This document shows, piece by piece, positions 18,394 to 26,203 of a DNA stretch of 64,000 nucleotides. Numbering within the stretch: position 1 is the first letter of the stretch; every line of letters starts with the position of its first letter. The stretch is from Faecalibacillus faecis. GTDB taxonomy: Bacteria > Bacillota_I > Bacilli_A > Erysipelotrichales > Coprobacillaceae. The DNA is taken from assembly GCF_003024675.1 (NCBI RefSeq), contig NZ_PYLP01000002.1:186001-250000 (forward strand). Direction: 5' to 3'. The translations under genes and the position numbers were made by a program. The notes beneath the pieces are model-generated. The model saw nothing but the letters and a program-made list of their open reading frames with translations. It did not search any database and had not been told where the DNA came from.

Positions 18394-19197
18394 ATGGATA
18401 AAAGTAGAATTTATATTATTGAAGAAAATCGTGAGTTGTTAGATAAAATTACAAAGCAAATAAATAAAGTACAAAATTACCAAATTATTGGAACTGCAAC
18501 TCATGCCGTCGATGCTATTACTTTTTTTGAAACAAACAAATGTGATTTAGTAATCGTCGATTTAATGCTATCGGATATTGATGGTATTGGCGTTCTTGAA
18601 AAAGTAAATGAAATTAATAAAGATGCTTTTCAACACGCAATATGCCTTACAAGTTTCACAAGCCCTTTAATAAGTAGTACTCTTGAAAAATTAAATGTGA
18701 GCTACTGCTTCAAAATACCTGTCGACTTTGACTACTTTATGGATGTTTTAAAAAAGGTTTTAAATAGTAAAGCAGAGCTAGAAGTCGATAAGAAAAACGA
18801 AGATAAAAAAATTCAAAAGATCAAAATTGAAAATGAGATTACAGAGATTTTACATGAAGTTGGTATTCCTGCACATATCAAAGGATATATGTATTTAAGA
18901 AGTGCAATCATGACAACTTATTATAACATTGATATATTAGGACAAGTTACAAAAGTGCTCTATCCTGAAATAGCAAGAAGTTATAATACCACTTCATCAC
19001 GCGTTGAACGTGCAATCAGACATGCTATTGAAGTTGCTTGGAACCGAGGTAATACTGAAGCCATTGATGATATTTTTGGTTATACAGTATCTGCTTCTAA
19101 ATCAAAGCCAACAAATTCTGAATTTATTGCAATGATTGCTGATAAACTTCGTCTAGCACATAAAACAGCGTTAGCACATAAAGAACGTTATTTTTAA
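18394..19197 (+). CDS. spo0A: Sporulation master regulator Spo0A
   Basis: The response regulator that commits cells to sporulation. The start at 18394 follows GGGAGG and gives 267 residues, the same as Bacillus. The C-terminal DNA-binding domain is very well conserved, with VPAHIKGY-like [25 protein letters not shown] and [16 protein letters not shown]. The receiver domain keeps phospho-acceptor Asp56 and Thr86. However, the metal-binding acidic pair is Glu10-Glu11 instead of Asp-Asp, and the usual Lys-Pro pair reads Lys-Ile-Pro (107-109). The order tlyA, recN, spoIVB, spo0A is as in Bacillus apart from ahrC. Confidence 0.97.
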   Translation: MDKSRIYIIEENRELLDKITKQINKVQNYQIIGTATHAVDAITFFETNKCDLVIVDLMLSDIDGIGVLEKVNEINKDAFQHAICLTSFTSPLISSTLEKLNVSYCFKIPVDFDYFMDVLKKVLNSKAELEVDKKNEDKKIQKIKIENEITEILHEVGIPAHIKGYMYLRSAIMTTYYNIDILGQVTKVLYPEIARSYNTTSSRVERAIRHAIEVAWNRGNTEAIDDIFGYTVSASKSKPTNSEFIAMIADKLRLAHKTALAHKERYF

Positions 19198-19234
19198 TCA
19201 TAAATATGTTACAATATGCATAAGAGGTGATTAA

Positions 19235-20413
19235 ATGCAAATTATATTTCATATTGATTTAAATGCCTTTTATGCAAGTGCTGAAGTTTCTGTCGATCCA
19301 ACATTGGAAGGAAAACCACTTGTTATATCTGGAAATAGTCGAAGAGCGATTGTTTCAACAGCCTCTTATGAGGCAAGAAAATATGGTATTCATTCAGCTA
19401 TGCCATTATTTCAAGCAAAACAGCTTTGCAAAAATTTAGTTATAAAGCCTGTTAATTTTACTTTGTATAGAAATTTATCGCAAAGCTTTTTTGAAATTAT
19501 ACGAAGTTATAGTTCTATTTTAGAAGTTGCCAGTATTGATGAATGTTATGTTGATTTTTCTGATTATTTTTCAAAACATCCAAGTAATCCTGTTTTACTA
19601 GCAAAACAAATTCAAAATGAAGTCTATGAACAGTTAAAACTTAAATGTTCTATTGGAATTTCTCCAAATAAATTTATGGCCAAAATGGCTAGCGATATGA
19701 AAAAGCCTATGGGAATCACTGTTTTAAATCGACACAATTATAAAGAATTAATGTGGCCTCTTGATATTTCAGATATGTTTGGGGTTGGTAAAAAAACAGC
19801 ACCTCGATTAAAAGAAGTTGGTATTTTAACGATTGGGGATGTTGCTAATTATGATAATTACAATAAACTAAGGCAAATTATTGGTAAAAATGCTTTATTG
19901 CTTTATAGAAAAGCTAATGGAATTGATACAAGTAAAGTAAACTATCAAAAAGGCGAATTAAAATCTGTAGGACATTCAACCACTCTACAATTTGATACAG
20001 CAGATGTTGTTGTATTAAATGACACATTAAAAGAATTAACAATGAAAGTTTCTAAAAGAGCAAAAGATAAGAATCTTATTTCAAACTCTATAGGTATAAC
20101 ACTCAAATATTCAAGATTTGAAACAGTATCAAGACAAACACTCATTAACGATTATACCAATGAGTATGAAACCATTATTTCCACAGTTAAATACTTGTTT
20201 GATAATAACTTTGATGGTCGTCCTGTTCGTTTATTAGGTGTTTCATTGAATAATACGATCAATCAAACAAAATATTTAAAACAAATGAATTTATTTGAAG
20301 ATATTAAACATAAATCTTCAAATAATCATATTGAAGATTTTATCAAAAATGTAAATCATAAAAGCAACTATAAATTGATGACAGCAGCTCAGCTATTAAA
20401 TAAAAAAGAATAA
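19235..20413 (+). CDS. dinB: DNA polymerase IV (Y family)
   Basis: A translesion DNA polymerase that bypasses damage with low fidelity. The catalytic acidic residues are visible in HIDLNAFYAS near residue 6 and SIDECYVDFSDY near residue 105. A helix-hairpin-helix follows at MFGVGKKTAPRL, then the little-finger domain. A C-terminal beta-clamp motif QMNLF is present near residue 352. Length 392. The gene lies between spo0A and the SpoIIM-like gene and ends before an inverted repeat that may terminate it. Confidence 0.95.
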   Translation: MQIIFHIDLNAFYASAEVSVDPTLEGKPLVISGNSRRAIVSTASYEARKYGIHSAMPLFQAKQLCKNLVIKPVNFTLYRNLSQSFFEIIRSYSSILEVASIDECYVDFSDYFSKHPSNPVLLAKQIQNEVYEQLKLKCSIGISPNKFMAKMASDMKKPMGITVLNRHNYKELMWPLDISDMFGVGKKTAPRLKEVGILTIGDVANYDNYNKLRQIIGKNALLLYRKANGIDTSKVNYQKGELKSVGHSTTLQFDTADVVVLNDTLKELTMKVSKRAKDKNLISNSIGITLKYSRFETVSRQTLINDYTNEYETIISTVKYLFDNNFDGRPVRLLGVSLNNTINQTKYLKQMNLFEDIKHKSSNNHIEDFIKNVNHKSNYKLMTAAQLLNKKE

Positions 20414-20421
20414 CTCACATT

Positions 20422-20462
20422 AGATATCATATATTTCAGTAGGGAGGAATTATATGATATCT
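20422..20462 (+). promoter_or_regulatory. Inverted repeat enclosing the ribosome binding site of the next gene; possible terminator
   Basis: AGATATCATATA and TATATGATATCT form a perfect 12-bp stem. The 17-base loop contains GGGAGG, and the right arm contains the start codon ATG at 20454. A T-rich run follows. The RNA could act as the dinB terminator, and if read through could mask the start codon. Confidence 0.6.
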
Positions 20463-20999
20463 TTTTTCTTTCGTAAAAATAGATTATATTTACATCAATA
20501 CTTATGCATTAATGTTGTCTATTCAATTTTTTTTCTATGTGTTTTTTTTATGACACGAAAAAACATAAACATTTCTCATCTTTTTTATACATTGATTTAT
20601 GCAAAAGCCGTTCCTATTAATTCTTATTTACTTTGTACCTCTGTGTACATAGTTATTGTTTTTCTTTCTGCAACCAGTTTTATAGGTGCACCCATCATTT
20701 CACTTTCATTAATCTATCGTATAAGTTGTATTATTTTTTCTTTAAAAAGTATAAATTTTTCATCTCAGACGTTTTACAGTATAATAGCTGTCATTATTCC
20801 TCAAATTATTTTAGAACTTCTAATAAGCTATATTTTATCGTATATGGGAACATATTTATCTTTACAGTCATTTAAGCTTACTTTTATTCAAAAAGATAAC
20901 TTCAGATTAAAATTCTTAATAAATTATATGCTCAACTATTTAATAATTGTTGTTTTATGTCTATTTTTATCATGTTTCATAAAAATATATATTTTATAA
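20454..20999 (+). CDS. Polytopic membrane protein, divergent SpoIIM-like
   Basis: A 181-residue integral membrane protein with about five hydrophobic segments and few charged residues. In Bacillus, spoIIM lies just upstream of xerD and deoB (drm), as this gene does. The middle segment SFIGAPIISLSLIYR and the later IIPQIILELL resemble the conserved glycine- and proline-containing parts of the SpoIIM/DUF95 family. SpoIIM works with SpoIID and SpoIIP in engulfment. The match is weak in sequence and the assignment leans on position. Start: ATG in the stem described at 20422-20462. Confidence 0.6.
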   Translation: MISFFFRKNRLYLHQYLCINVVYSIFFLCVFFMTRKNINISHLFYTLIYAKAVPINSYLLCTSVYIVIVFLSATSFIGAPIISLSLIYRISCIIFSLKSINFSSQTFYSIIAVIIPQIILELLISYILSYMGTYLSLQSFKLTFIQKDNFRLKFLINYMLNYLIIVVLCLFLSCFIKIYIL

Positions 21000-21020
21000 T
21001 TTTATTAAAACAATTCAACA

Positions 21021-21029
21021 TGTTATAAT
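21021..21029 (+). promoter_or_regulatory. Extended -10 promoter before xerD
   Basis: TGTTATAAT is a TG-extended perfect -10 element 15 bases before the xerD start. No good -35 is seen. Confidence 0.45.
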
Positions 21030-21044
21030 ATGTTTGGTGATTAA

Positions 21045-21974
21045 ATGAAAAATAAAGATGCTCTTTTAGAATTTAAACAATATTTGATTGTAGAAAAAAA
21101 TGCAAGTGAACGTACGATAGAAAACTATATAAGAGATGTACAAGCTTTTTTTAATTATATAGAAGCAAACCATCAAATTGATCAGATTGATGATATTCAC
21201 AAAGAACATATCCGCTTTTATTTAAAAACATTGTCTCATTTATCTGCATCAACCGTCTCAAGAAAAATGGTTTCATTAAGATCATTTTATAAATATCTAT
21301 TAAAAGAAGAAATTATTGAACGTAACCCTATGGAATCTTTTGATTTACCAAAATCTCAAAAAAAGCTCCCAACAGTGCTTAGCAAACAAGAAGTAAACAT
21401 ACTTTTAAATAGTATAGAAATGAATGATTTTATTTCCGCAAGAAATAGAGCAATGCTTGAATTGCTTTATGCAACAGGAATACGTGTATCAGAACTTGTT
21501 TCATTAACGATCTATCAATTGAATTTGAAAATGAAATACTTAAATGTTATTGGAAAAGGTGACAAAGAAAGACTTATTCCTTTAACTGATTATGTTTGTA
21601 AAATTATGGGAAAATATATTTATGATTATAGAAATCCTAAATTGGATTTTAAAGATGTTGATTTGCTTTTTTTTAATAACCATTTAAAAAAAGTTTCTAG
21701 AGAAGATTTTTATGCAATATTACAAAAAGAAGTAAAAAAAACTTCTATTCAAAAAAAAATATCACCTCATACGTTACGTCATACATTTGCCACTCATTTA
21801 TTTGAAAATGGTGCAGATTTAAGGTCAATACAAGAATTATTAGGACATAGTGATATTTCAACAACGACAATCTATACACACGTATCAAATGAAAAAATGA
21901 TAGAAGATTATAATAAATTTCATTTAAGAAGTCATAAAAACATTGAAAAGGAGAGCGATAAAAATGAACTATAA
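21045..21974 (+). CDS. xerD: Site-specific tyrosine recombinase XerD
   Basis: A chromosome dimer resolution recombinase that acts at dif with XerC. An N-terminal SAM-like DNA-binding domain covers about residues 1-95. The catalytic residues follow: Arg in ATGIRVSELV, His-x-x-Arg in SPHTLRHTFATHLF, His in LLGHSDIST and the nucleophile Tyr in TTIYTHVS. At 309 residues it is close to XerD length. Its position before deoB matches Bacillus xerD, so a chromosomal rather than phage role is likely. It overlaps deoB by 11 bases. Confidence 0.93.
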   Translation: MKNKDALLEFKQYLIVEKNASERTIENYIRDVQAFFNYIEANHQIDQIDDIHKEHIRFYLKTLSHLSASTVSRKMVSLRSFYKYLLKEEIIERNPMESFDLPKSQKKLPTVLSKQEVNILLNSIEMNDFISARNRAMLELLYATGIRVSELVSLTIYQLNLKMKYLNVIGKGDKERLIPLTDYVCKIMGKYIYDYRNPKLDFKDVDLLFFNNHLKKVSREDFYAILQKEVKKTSIQKKISPHTLRHTFATHLFENGADLRSIQELLGHSDISTTTIYTHVSNEKMIEDYNKFHLRSHKNIEKESDKNEL

Positions 21975-23148
21975 AAGAATATTTGTTATTGTATGTGATT
22001 CTATGGGTATTGGAAATGCTAAAGATGCCGATAAATATGATGATTTGGGAACAAATACTGTTCAACATATTTGTGAAAAATGTGATGGTTTAAATGTACC
22101 TACATTAGAAAAGCTAGGCTTTGGTTTACTTGGTGATTTTAAAGGAATTAATAAAATTTCATATCCAAAAGCCTATGTAATGAAATTGAATGAAGTATCG
22201 AATGGAAAAGATACAATGACTGGACATTGGGAAATGATGGGATTAAAAACAGTAAAACCTTTCATTACTTTTACTGATACAGGATTCCCAGATGAATTTA
22301 TTAAATTATTTGAAGAAAAAACAGGACGTAAATGTGTTGGAAATATAGCATGTAGTGGTACAAAAATATTAGATATGTATGGTGAACATCAATTGAAAAC
22401 TGGAGACTGGATTGTTTATACTTCTGCTGATTCTGTATTTCAAATTGCTGCGCATGAAGATATTATTCCATTAGATGAGCTTTATAAAGCATGTGAAATT
22501 GCTAGAGAAATTGCTATGGATGATCGTTGGAAAGTAGGTAGAGTTATTGCCCGTCCATATATAGGTAGTGGGGAAGGCCAATTTACTCGTACTGCAAATA
22601 GACATGATTATGCTCTTGCTCCATTTGCTAAAACAGCTTTAGATGATTTAAAAGAAAATAATTTTGATGTGATTGGTGTTGGTAAGATACCTGATATTTT
22701 TGTTGATCAAGGAATTACTAAAAAGATTAGAACTGTTAGTAATGAAGACGGAATGAATAAAACCATTGAACTTGCTAAAAATGAAGATTTTAATGGACTT
22801 GCATTTATTAATTTAGTAGATTTTGATGCAATGTATGGACATCGTAGAAATTCAATTGGTTATGGTCAAGCAATTGAATCATTTGATAATCAATTAAAAA
22901 TACTTATTGATGAATTAAAAGATGATGATTTACTTATGGTTACTGCTGATCATGGTAATGATCCAACATATAAAGGAACAGATCACACTCGAGAACAAGT
23001 ACCATTAGTCATTTATTCTAAACAATTTAAAGATCATAAACAATTAAATGAAGAAAATACATTTGGTATTATTGGTGCTACGATATGTGATAATTTTGAT
23101 GTTAAATATAATGGAATTGGGAAATCCATTTTATCCAAATTGAAATAA
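21964..23148 (+). CDS. deoB: Phosphopentomutase
   Basis: Interconverts ribose 1-phosphate and ribose 5-phosphate (and the deoxy forms) in nucleoside salvage. It is an alkaline-phosphatase-superfamily enzyme with the N-terminal metal motif VCDSMGIG, the cap-domain region TMTGHWEMMG and the C-terminal metal site TADHGNDPTYKGTDHTRE. ATG at 21964 has AAGGAGAG 8 bases upstream; the product of 394 residues is standard. The usual partner, purine nucleoside phosphorylase, does not follow. Confidence 0.96.
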   Translation: MNYKRIFVIVCDSMGIGNAKDADKYDDLGTNTVQHICEKCDGLNVPTLEKLGFGLLGDFKGINKISYPKAYVMKLNEVSNGKDTMTGHWEMMGLKTVKPFITFTDTGFPDEFIKLFEEKTGRKCVGNIACSGTKILDMYGEHQLKTGDWIVYTSADSVFQIAAHEDIIPLDELYKACEIAREIAMDDRWKVGRVIARPYIGSGEGQFTRTANRHDYALAPFAKTALDDLKENNFDVIGVGKIPDIFVDQGITKKIRTVSNEDGMNKTIELAKNEDFNGLAFINLVDFDAMYGHRRNSIGYGQAIESFDNQLKILIDELKDDDLLMVTADHGNDPTYKGTDHTREQVPLVIYSKQFKDHKQLNEENTFGIIGATICDNFDVKYNGIGKSILSKLK

Positions 23149-23149
23149 A

Positions 23150-23413
23150 ATGGATTCAAATAATAAAAAAATAATTACTACAGCTTTAGCTGCAGATTTT
23201 ATTGCAGTATTACTATTCATTTTTGCATTACAAACAAAGATAAGTATAATCATTATTCTATTTTATATTATAAATTTATTGTTATACTTATCGAGTTGTG
23301 TTGCAATTCTTAAAAATATCAACAAAACCAATAAAACTATATTTATAAGCACATTTATAGTAACACTTATTCCATTTGTCATATCAACAATCTATGTAAT
23401 TCAAAATACATAA
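23150..23413 (+). CDS. Small hypothetical membrane protein
   Basis: An 87-residue protein whose ATG comes one base after the deoB stop, so it is probably translated by coupling. It has three predicted hydrophobic segments at about residues 10-29, 31-52 and 64-84 with short polar loops. I do not recognise a family. The accessory region begins after it. Confidence 0.5.
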   Translation: MDSNNKKIITTALAADFIAVLLFIFALQTKISIIIILFYIINLLLYLSSCVAILKNINKTNKTIFISTFIVTLIPFVISTIYVIQNT

Positions 23414-23447
23414 AATTTACATAATATACATTATGCGAAGTATAAAG

Positions 23448-23712
23448 TATCCATTTTTATCCCTTTGCCTCAAACACTAGTCCCAGTATAGTGTTCCACC
23501 GATTGCCCCTCATAAGTGGTATAACTTTAACTGAGGGATAAATCTTAGGAATTCATAATGCGTTTTATGTAAAAAAATCTTAAATTTATCTTAAAAACAT
23601 AAGAAAACACAACACATTTCTTATATTTATAAAAATTAAAATGTATAGATGCAGCATTCAAAACAGTTGAGATTTATCCCTTAATTATTTTGAAAATACT
23701 GCATCTTTTTAT
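23448..23712 (+). ncRNA. Putative structured RNA with alternative pairings and terminator (copy A)
   Basis: TTTATCCCT (23456) pairs perfectly with AGGGATAAA (23534), enclosing two hairpins: AACACTA/TAGTGTT and CCAC/GTGG. The same AGGGATAAATC can instead pair over 11 bases with GATTTATCCCT at 23671. That segment lies in the loop of a terminal hairpin (AGATGCAG at 23647 with CTGCATCT at 23699) followed by TTTTT. A weak promoter, TTACAT with TATAAA, lies just upstream. There is no + strand gene behind it. Function unknown. Confidence 0.5.
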
Positions 23713-23754
23713 ATTTTTATAACATCATATAAACAATTAAAACATTCTAGTAAT

Positions 23755-24189
23755 CTAGTTTAATGACGCACTGTTTTTACTTCTATTTGCATTTTGGTAC
23801 TTAACAACTAGTCCTTGTAATCTTTTGATTTCTTTAAGTGAATCATTATATTGCTTTTGTAATTGTTCGTATTCTGTTTTTAATAACATGTGTTCTACAT
23901 CATGATTTTTTAATAGTTTGTTTTCTCTTGCTAATTCAGTGATTTTGTTGGTTTTATAGTAGATAAAATCATTAAGAATCGTTTTGTGTTCCTTGTTTCT
24001 TTTGTTAATGAATTTATCAATGCATGGATGTGTGTTTGCAACATTTTTACCTAGTCCAACATCAGATAATACTTTTGAAGTAGAAATACCATTAAAATTT
24101 ACCTTTTTCGTAAATTCTTCTAATTCTGATAATTTATCATTATAATATTCATTTGTTTTTTCTAAACTTTCTAATTCATAATTAGTCAA
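23755..24189 (-). CDS. Hypothetical coiled-coil protein, possibly TnpC/KfrA-like
   Basis: A 144-residue, mostly helical protein. The N-terminal part has a possible helix-turn-helix (about residues 28-62, around STSKVLSDVGLGK) followed by a long charged coiled coil from about residue 75 to 135. This layout resembles KfrA-like and TnpC-like accessory proteins of mobile elements; I cannot assign it. The start is a TTG without a convincing binding site, and the frame is open upstream to about 24220, so the N-terminus is uncertain. It follows another decayed - strand fragment. Confidence 0.45.
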   Translation of the reverse strand: MTNYELESLEKTNEYYNDKLSELEEFTKKVNFNGISTSKVLSDVGLGKNVANTHPCIDKFINKRNKEHKTILNDFIYYKTNKITELARENKLLKNHDVEHMLLKTEYEQLQKQYNDSLKEIKRLQGLVVKYQNANRSKNSASLN

Positions 24190-24235
24190 TTCATTAATAT
24201 CGATATTTAATGCCTTAAGATATTCGTTTAAAGTT

Positions 24236-24520
24236 TTATTTCTTTATTTTTCCATTGTTCCATTGTTCCATTTCTCTTCTTATTTTTTCATAATTGTCTT
24301 TGTAAAATTGTAGTGATGAATATTCAGAAATTAAATTACTTATAGAATTATCATCCATGTGTAATTTCAATTCATCCATTTCTAATTTTGTTCTAATATA
24401 ATACTTAATATTGTTTAATGATTTTTCAGCTTCTTCATTTCTGTATAGCTTCGAGTCCAAACTATTATAATAATTATCAATTTCTTTTTTGAACTGTTGA
24501 TAATAAAAGTTAAGATTGAA
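24236..24520 (-). pseudogene. 3' fragment of a helical protein, truncated beside an IS21 remnant
   Basis: The last 80-95 codons look like real coding sequence (EAEKSLNNIKYYI and later FYKDNYEKIRREM), rich in charged helix-forming residues. The frame continues upstream only as the antisense of the istB remnant, so the 5' part is lost. Near its end an 8-base unit (ATGGAACA) is repeated in tandem, which shifts the C-terminal frame. It could be the C-terminal tail of a tyrosine recombinase like Tn554 TnpB, but that is a guess from layout. Confidence 0.4.
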
Positions 24521-24549
24521 GATAAAGAAATGTTGATTTGGACAAATAA

Positions 24550-24831
24550 GGAACTTACAGAAATAAAATAAGACAGTATGAAAGATGTGATCTTTTGATA
24601 TTGGACGAATGGTTGTTGGTAACGACAAACAACATTGAACAACAAGATATTCTAGAAGTATTAGAAAAAAGATATCGAGTACATTCAACGATTCTATGTT
24701 CTCAATTTGATGTTGCAGGATGGCACAGTAAACTTGGCGGAGGTGCATTAGCTGACGCTATATTGGATAGAATTGTATCAAAATCACAAACAATAAAAAT
24801 CAAAGGTGACAAGTCAATGAGAAGCAGATAA
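24550..24831 (+). pseudogene. istB: istB 3' fragment (IS21 transposition ATPase)
   Basis: The reading frame gives YERCDLLILDEWLL, then STILCSQFDVAGWHSKLGG and ADAILDRIVSKS, the characteristic C-terminal half of IstB helper ATPases. The Walker B-type aspartate is in LILDEW. The N-terminal half with Walker A is missing. An in-frame TAA at 24547 interrupts recognisable homology (DLDK before it), so the fragment cannot be functional. Confidence 0.85.
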
Positions 24832-24838
24832 AAATATG

Positions 24839-24869
24839 TCCTGGCTGGTATTATACAGTCAGGATTTTT
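24839..24869 (+). terminator. Terminator within the IS21 remnant
   Basis: TCCTGGCTG, an 8-base loop and CAGTCAGGA followed by TTTTT, with one G-U pair, directly after istB. Confidence 0.7.
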
Positions 24870-24881
24870 AGATGGTCAGGT

Positions 24882-24945
24882 GCATCGGAATAGTTGGTCA
24901 ACCTAATCGGAATGAGTGATCAACTAGAGTGGAATAATCAGAAAT
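24882..24945. repeat. IS21-type terminal direct repeats
   Basis: Three imperfect tandem units of about 22 bases share the core TCGGAATnnnTGrTCAAC: the first near 24884, the second near 24906 and a degenerate third near 24928. Multiple short terminal repeats are typical of IS21-family ends. Confidence 0.65.
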
Positions 24946-25158
24946 AGGTATTTATTTGCAACAAATTTTAAAACTAAAAATGTAAAAAAATATTATTCAA
25001 AAACTTTCACGACCCCATCTGAAATTTCAAGCACTTACGAACTCTTGGTATATTCCAATAGATATGATGCTGAAAACGGAGATTATGATATGGACACAGT
25101 AAGAATATCAAACATTAAACTTGAAGAAGGTTCAAAAGCAACACCGTATGTTGAATAA
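24937..25158 (+). pseudogene. 3' end of a phage-type structural (tail) gene
   Basis: The open frame ends in VRISNIKLEEGSKATPYVE, a C-terminal pattern common in phage tail and appendage proteins with a carbohydrate-binding-like beta domain. Only about 65-70 codons remain; the 5' part was replaced by the IS21 right end. A terminator follows. It marks an old prophage or related island. Confidence 0.6.
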
Positions 25159-25176
25159 TATAATCACGAAAAAGAA

Positions 25177-25206
25177 ATAGCAGACGAAATTATCTGCTAT
25201 TTTTTC
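25177..25206 (+). terminator. Terminator after the phage-type fragment
   Basis: ATAGCAGA, an 8-base loop and TCTGCTAT followed by TTTTTT. Confidence 0.8.
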
Positions 25207-25557
25207 TATTCTTTAATTGTTTTCCCTGCAAAGTTTGTTTTTGGTTTATCTTTGATGGTATCTTGTTTTGTAAAATTACATTTTACTTTATAATCTTTAT
25301 AAGTATCGAATTTTGCACGAACAATCATTTCCATTTTTTCTTGTGTTTTAGTATGTACATAATCTAATACGCCATCTTCTATATCTTGTTGTTCAGCATC
25401 TTTTTTGTGGTCTGCTCTAAACTTGTCACCATCTTTTATGCTAATTGGATTAAATATATTTGTTTCTTCATCAAAATATTTTAATGATTTATCATCAATA
25501 GTATGACTTAATCTGTATATTTCCGGAATGTCAAATGTTACTGTCTTTGTAATATCA
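25207..25557 (-). pseudogene. Unrecognised coding remnant without a start codon
   Basis: On the - strand about 115 codons read without interruption to a TAG at 25207, with normal composition (TVTFDIPEIYRLSHTIDD, DGDKFRADHKKDAEQQD, FTKQDTIKDKPKTNF). Upstream the frame is closed by a TAA and there is no ATG, GTG or TTG at the start; the first Met is more than halfway along. I do not recognise it. Its terminator is shared with the convergent phage fragment. Confidence 0.45.
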
Positions 25558-26077
25558 TTAATTTAAAAGAATATGAATTTAAGTAGAATAGTAAGAAGGA
25601 TGTAAAACAAAAAGTTAAAAATTAGAAAAAGGTGCAAAAATAAAAAGGACAACTTAATGTCCTTTTTGCTAACGGCAATAATATATTCTACACTTCAAAA
25701 TTTTGGATTGATAAATTATTTTCTAATATAGTTTTTCTGTCATATTCGCGCTGTTTAAACTAGACGCAAATTTGATTTAATTAATTTTAAACGATAACTA
25801 TCCTAGTGCTAAATACACTAGTTTTTTGCCATCAGCAAATTAATTTTACCACAAATTAGAAATTTTGAAAACAGGAAAATAAGCAGGTCGTTTTTATTTT
25901 CTTATTTTTAAAAAGTTTAAAACGTTTAAAAGATTGAAAAGAAAAAAAGTAATCACCAGCCTGGAAAGTTTGTGATTACTTTTCTATGTAATACGATAAA
26001 CTAATCAGAGCAATCTTTTTACTCCTCTTATATTTTATTCTTTTATTTTAATTTTTCAATGAACGGGATTTTTATTC
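25558..26077. other. Gene-free stretch with three orphan terminator-like hairpins
   Basis: No credible gene on either strand. Hairpins: AAAAAGGACA/TGTCCTTTTT (25642-25667), CTAGTG/CACTAG followed by T6 (25803-25827), and AAAGTAATCAC/GTGATTACTTT (25946-25982). With no genes before them they look like leftovers of deleted genes. Confidence 0.6.
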
Positions 26078-26105
26078 TTGAAATTAGTCCTAAAAGTTAT
26101 ATAAT
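26078..26105 (+). promoter_or_regulatory. Strong sigma-A-type promoter
   Basis: TTGAAA, 16 bases and a perfect TATAAT, upstream of the membrane protein gene at 26204. The start of transcription would fall at or next to the poly-C tract. Confidence 0.6.
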
Positions 26106-26111
26106 CTATAT

Positions 26112-26122
26112 CCCCCCCCCCC
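26112..26122 (+). repeat. Homopolymer of 11 C residues
   Basis: An uninterrupted run of 11 C in a very AT-rich stretch, 7 bases after the -10 element and 82 bases before the next start codon. Such tracts are prone to length change. Confidence 0.9.
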
Positions 26123-26203
26123 GAAGATTTTTGTATCATGCAGGTATAGTGGATTCTTTTTTATGAGTAAAATCTTAAGAAAGGAAATTTTATATCTTAA
26201 TAT

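Larger units (their letters stand above)
24500..24945 (+). mobile_element. Remnant of an IS21-family element (3' part and right end)
   Basis: This segment contains the 3' third of istB, a terminator and a cluster of terminal repeats at the right end. istA, most of istB and the left end are absent. On the left it abuts a truncated - strand gene and on the right the 3' end of a phage-type gene, so the element inserted and then decayed or was deleted. The left limit is approximate. Confidence 0.75.

Noticed and set aside
23471-23520. Possible CRISPR repeat or tracrRNA
   Set aside because: There are no repeated spacer-length units, no cas gene in the window, and the short repeats are explained as stem arms.
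24236-24748. A full 170-residue - strand gene
   Set aside because: Its first half is the antisense of the istB remnant; only the C-terminal part looks like real coding sequence.
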